Shown here one piece after another: positions 6,049-7,204 of a stretch of DNA of 7,204 bases; the stretch's first letter is position 1, and each line of letters starts with the position of its first letter. The DNA lies in contig JACMOY010000047.1 of NCBI GenBank assembly GCA_014377795.1, positions 1 through 7,204 on the forward strand, written 5' to 3'. The DNA is from Actinomycetota bacterium (GTDB taxonomy: Bacteria; Actinomycetota; Actinomycetes; Actinomycetales; Angustibacteraceae). The position numbers were made by a program, and so were the translations under genes. A model generated the notes under the pieces. That model searched no databases and was not told where the DNA came from. It saw nothing but the letters and a program-made list of their open reading frames with translations.

Positions 6049-7204
6049 GAGGTCGTCCTCGATCCACCGCGCCAGCGGCGCGGGGTCGGGCAGGCGACCC
6101 GCGTCCGCGCACACCCCGACCGTGACGGTGCCGGCGTAGCTGAGCACGCTGACGCCCACGCCGACGGCGCCGGTCTGCGGGACGAAGAAGATGATCCGCT
6201 CGACCCGATGGCCGGCGAGGTCGACCGGCGCCCCCGGGCCGCGCACGTTCGTGACGACCGCACTGGCCCGGGCGCCGAGCACCCGCACGGCCACGGCCGA
6301 GACGGCGGTGGGCAGGGTGCCGAGGACGGTCAGGCCCACGAAGGTCGCGACCGCCTCGCTGCGCACCCGCCCGCGCCACGCGCCCTGCCCGATCGCGGTC
6401 GCCCGCCGAGCGGGGTCCGGTTCGGTGAGCGGCAGGTCGACGAACACCAGGCCGAACCGGTTGCCCAGCTGCGGCCCGACGACGGTGCCGCGTGGTCGCA
6501 GGTCGACCGGGACGAGCACGCGTAGGTCGACGGGCCGGTCGCCGCCGGCCACCAGCTGTCGTCGAAGCCCGGTCGTCACCGCCGCGAGGACGGCGTCGTT
6601 GACGGTGCCGTCCCGGCGGCGCACCAGGGTCAGGGGGACCCCGTCGCTGCGGGCGACGACCTTGCGCGTGCTCAGCCGGCCCCGCAGGTGGTGTCGCGGC
6701 TCGGGCGCCGTCAGCGGCACCCGGACCAGCGTCGTCAGCACACCCAGGGCCGTTCGCAGCAGCGTGAGCGGCCTTCGTGGGCTGGGCTCGGGCGGTGGGC
6801 CGGCTCGGATGACCGGGTCACCGGAGCCGGCGGGGTCGGTCAGCGCGAGCAGCACCTGCACCAGTGCACCGCCGTCGCCGACGCAGTGGTGCACCCGCAC
6901 GACCAGCGCGGCCCCGCCGTCCCGGTCGGTGACCAGGTGCATCTGCCACGGCGGCCGGGACGGGTCGAGGGGGCGCGCCATCAGGTCGGCCACGACTCGG
7001 TCGAGCACGACGTCGACCGGCTTGTCGACGTGCACCCGCGTCAGGTGCGCGGCGAGGTCGAAGCCGCCGTCCGTCTGCCAGTACCGCAGCGGCGACCAGC
7101 GGTGGCGACGCACCGGGGTGCGGCGAAAGCCCGGGTGGGGCGCGACCAGCCGCTCGCGCAGCACCCGGAGCAGCGCCTCGTCGTCCGGGGCACCGTCCAG
7201 CACG
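6037..7204 (-). CDS. WS/DGAT-family O-acyltransferase, N-terminus cut by window edge
   Basis: Members of this family join acyl-CoA to fatty alcohols or diacylglycerol to make wax esters or triacylglycerol, at the membrane or lipid-droplet surface. At least 388 residues are in the window. Counted from the GTG codon at 7203-7201, the catalytic HHxxxDG motif is HHCVGDG at 105-111 (6891-6871). Other family landmarks are ARPLDPSRPPWQMHLV (the PLW element reads PPW), TVNDAVLAAV, VPVDLRPR, LGNRFGLVFVDLPL, and the C-terminal TNVRGPGAPV and GVGVSVLSYAG segments. The GTG at the edge is unlikely to be the real start: the expected N-terminal stretch before the first conserved part (usually about 30-40 residues with an LSPxDxxFL-like motif) is missing and the frame stays open to the edge. 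A Pro/Arg-rich linker lies between the two halves. Being first of the two leftward genes, it probably carries the promoter outside the window. Substrate preference is not predictable; many actinobacteria have several paralogues. Confidence 0.88.
   Translation of the reverse strand, partial: VLDGAPDDEALLRVLRERLVAPHPGFRRTPVRRHRWSPLRYWQTDGGFDLAAHLTRVHVDKPVDVVLDRVVADLMARPLDPSRPPWQMHLVTDRDGGAALVVRVHHCVGDGGALVQVLLALTDPAGSGDPVIRAGPPPEPSPRRPLTLLRTALGVLTTLVRVPLTAPEPRHHLRGRLSTRKVVARSDGVPLTLVRRRDGTVNDAVLAAVTTGLRRQLVAGGDRPVDLRVLVPVDLRPRGTVVGPQLGNRFGLVFVDLPLTEPDPARRATAIGQGAWRGRVRSEAVATFVGLTVLGTLPTAVSAVAVRVLGARASAVVTNVRGPGAPVDLAGHRVERIIFFVPQTGAVGVGVSVLSYAGTVTVGVCADAGRLPDPAPLARWIEDDLAGR

Noticed and set aside
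5537..6379. Minus-strand frame overlapping the sirtuin-acyltransferase junction
   Set aside because: It is Arg/Gly/Ala-rich with no domain, and overlaps two well-supported genes in another frame.
7201..7203. GTG at the right edge as the real acyltransferase start
   Set aside because: The conserved N-terminal part of the family would be missing and the frame continues open to the window edge.

Overview
The window is a very GC-rich bacterial segment with strong third-position G/C bias. Its gene content (a paired MoxR-type AAA+ ATPase and VWA protein, a wax-ester-synthase/DGAT-family acyltransferase, a sirtuin) suggests a high-GC actinobacterium. That placement is inferred from composition and gene families; no rRNA or other definitive marker is present.

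Layout. Five protein genes fill nearly all of the window. Three read rightwards: prfC, encoding peptide chain release factor 3 (29-1645); a MoxR-type AAA+ ATPase whose true start is unclear (about 1732 or 1810-1816, to 3219); and a 652-residue VWA protein (3222-5180) starting 2 nt after the ATPase stop. Two read leftwards: a WS/DGAT-family O-acyltransferase whose 5' end is cut by the window edge (7204 down to 6037), and 18 nt downstream of it a class II-like sirtuin (6018 down to 5182). The VWA and sirtuin genes converge with a single base between their stop codons, and both stops lie in the loop of one short hairpin.

How the genes work together. The ATPase and VWA protein are almost certainly a functional pair of the MoxR/VWA type: an AAA+ motor and a MIDAS-bearing adaptor, probably co-translated. 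Their substrate is unknown, and they are the best candidate here for an under-described system. The acyltransferase and sirtuin look co-transcribed; one would consume acyl-CoA and the other would remove acyl groups from lysines using NAD+, but a functional link is only inferred. prfC is a housekeeping translation gene and appears to be separate from the ATPase operon, divided from it by a regulatory-looking intergenic stretch.

The most unusual non-coding structure is in that intergenic stretch (1646 to about 1815). It holds two imperfect copies of a dyad, CACTT-N8-AAGTG, exactly 42 nt apart, upstream of an ATPase reading frame with no convincing ATG, GTG or TTG start. No tRNA, rRNA, CRISPR array, insertion sequence or phage gene was seen.
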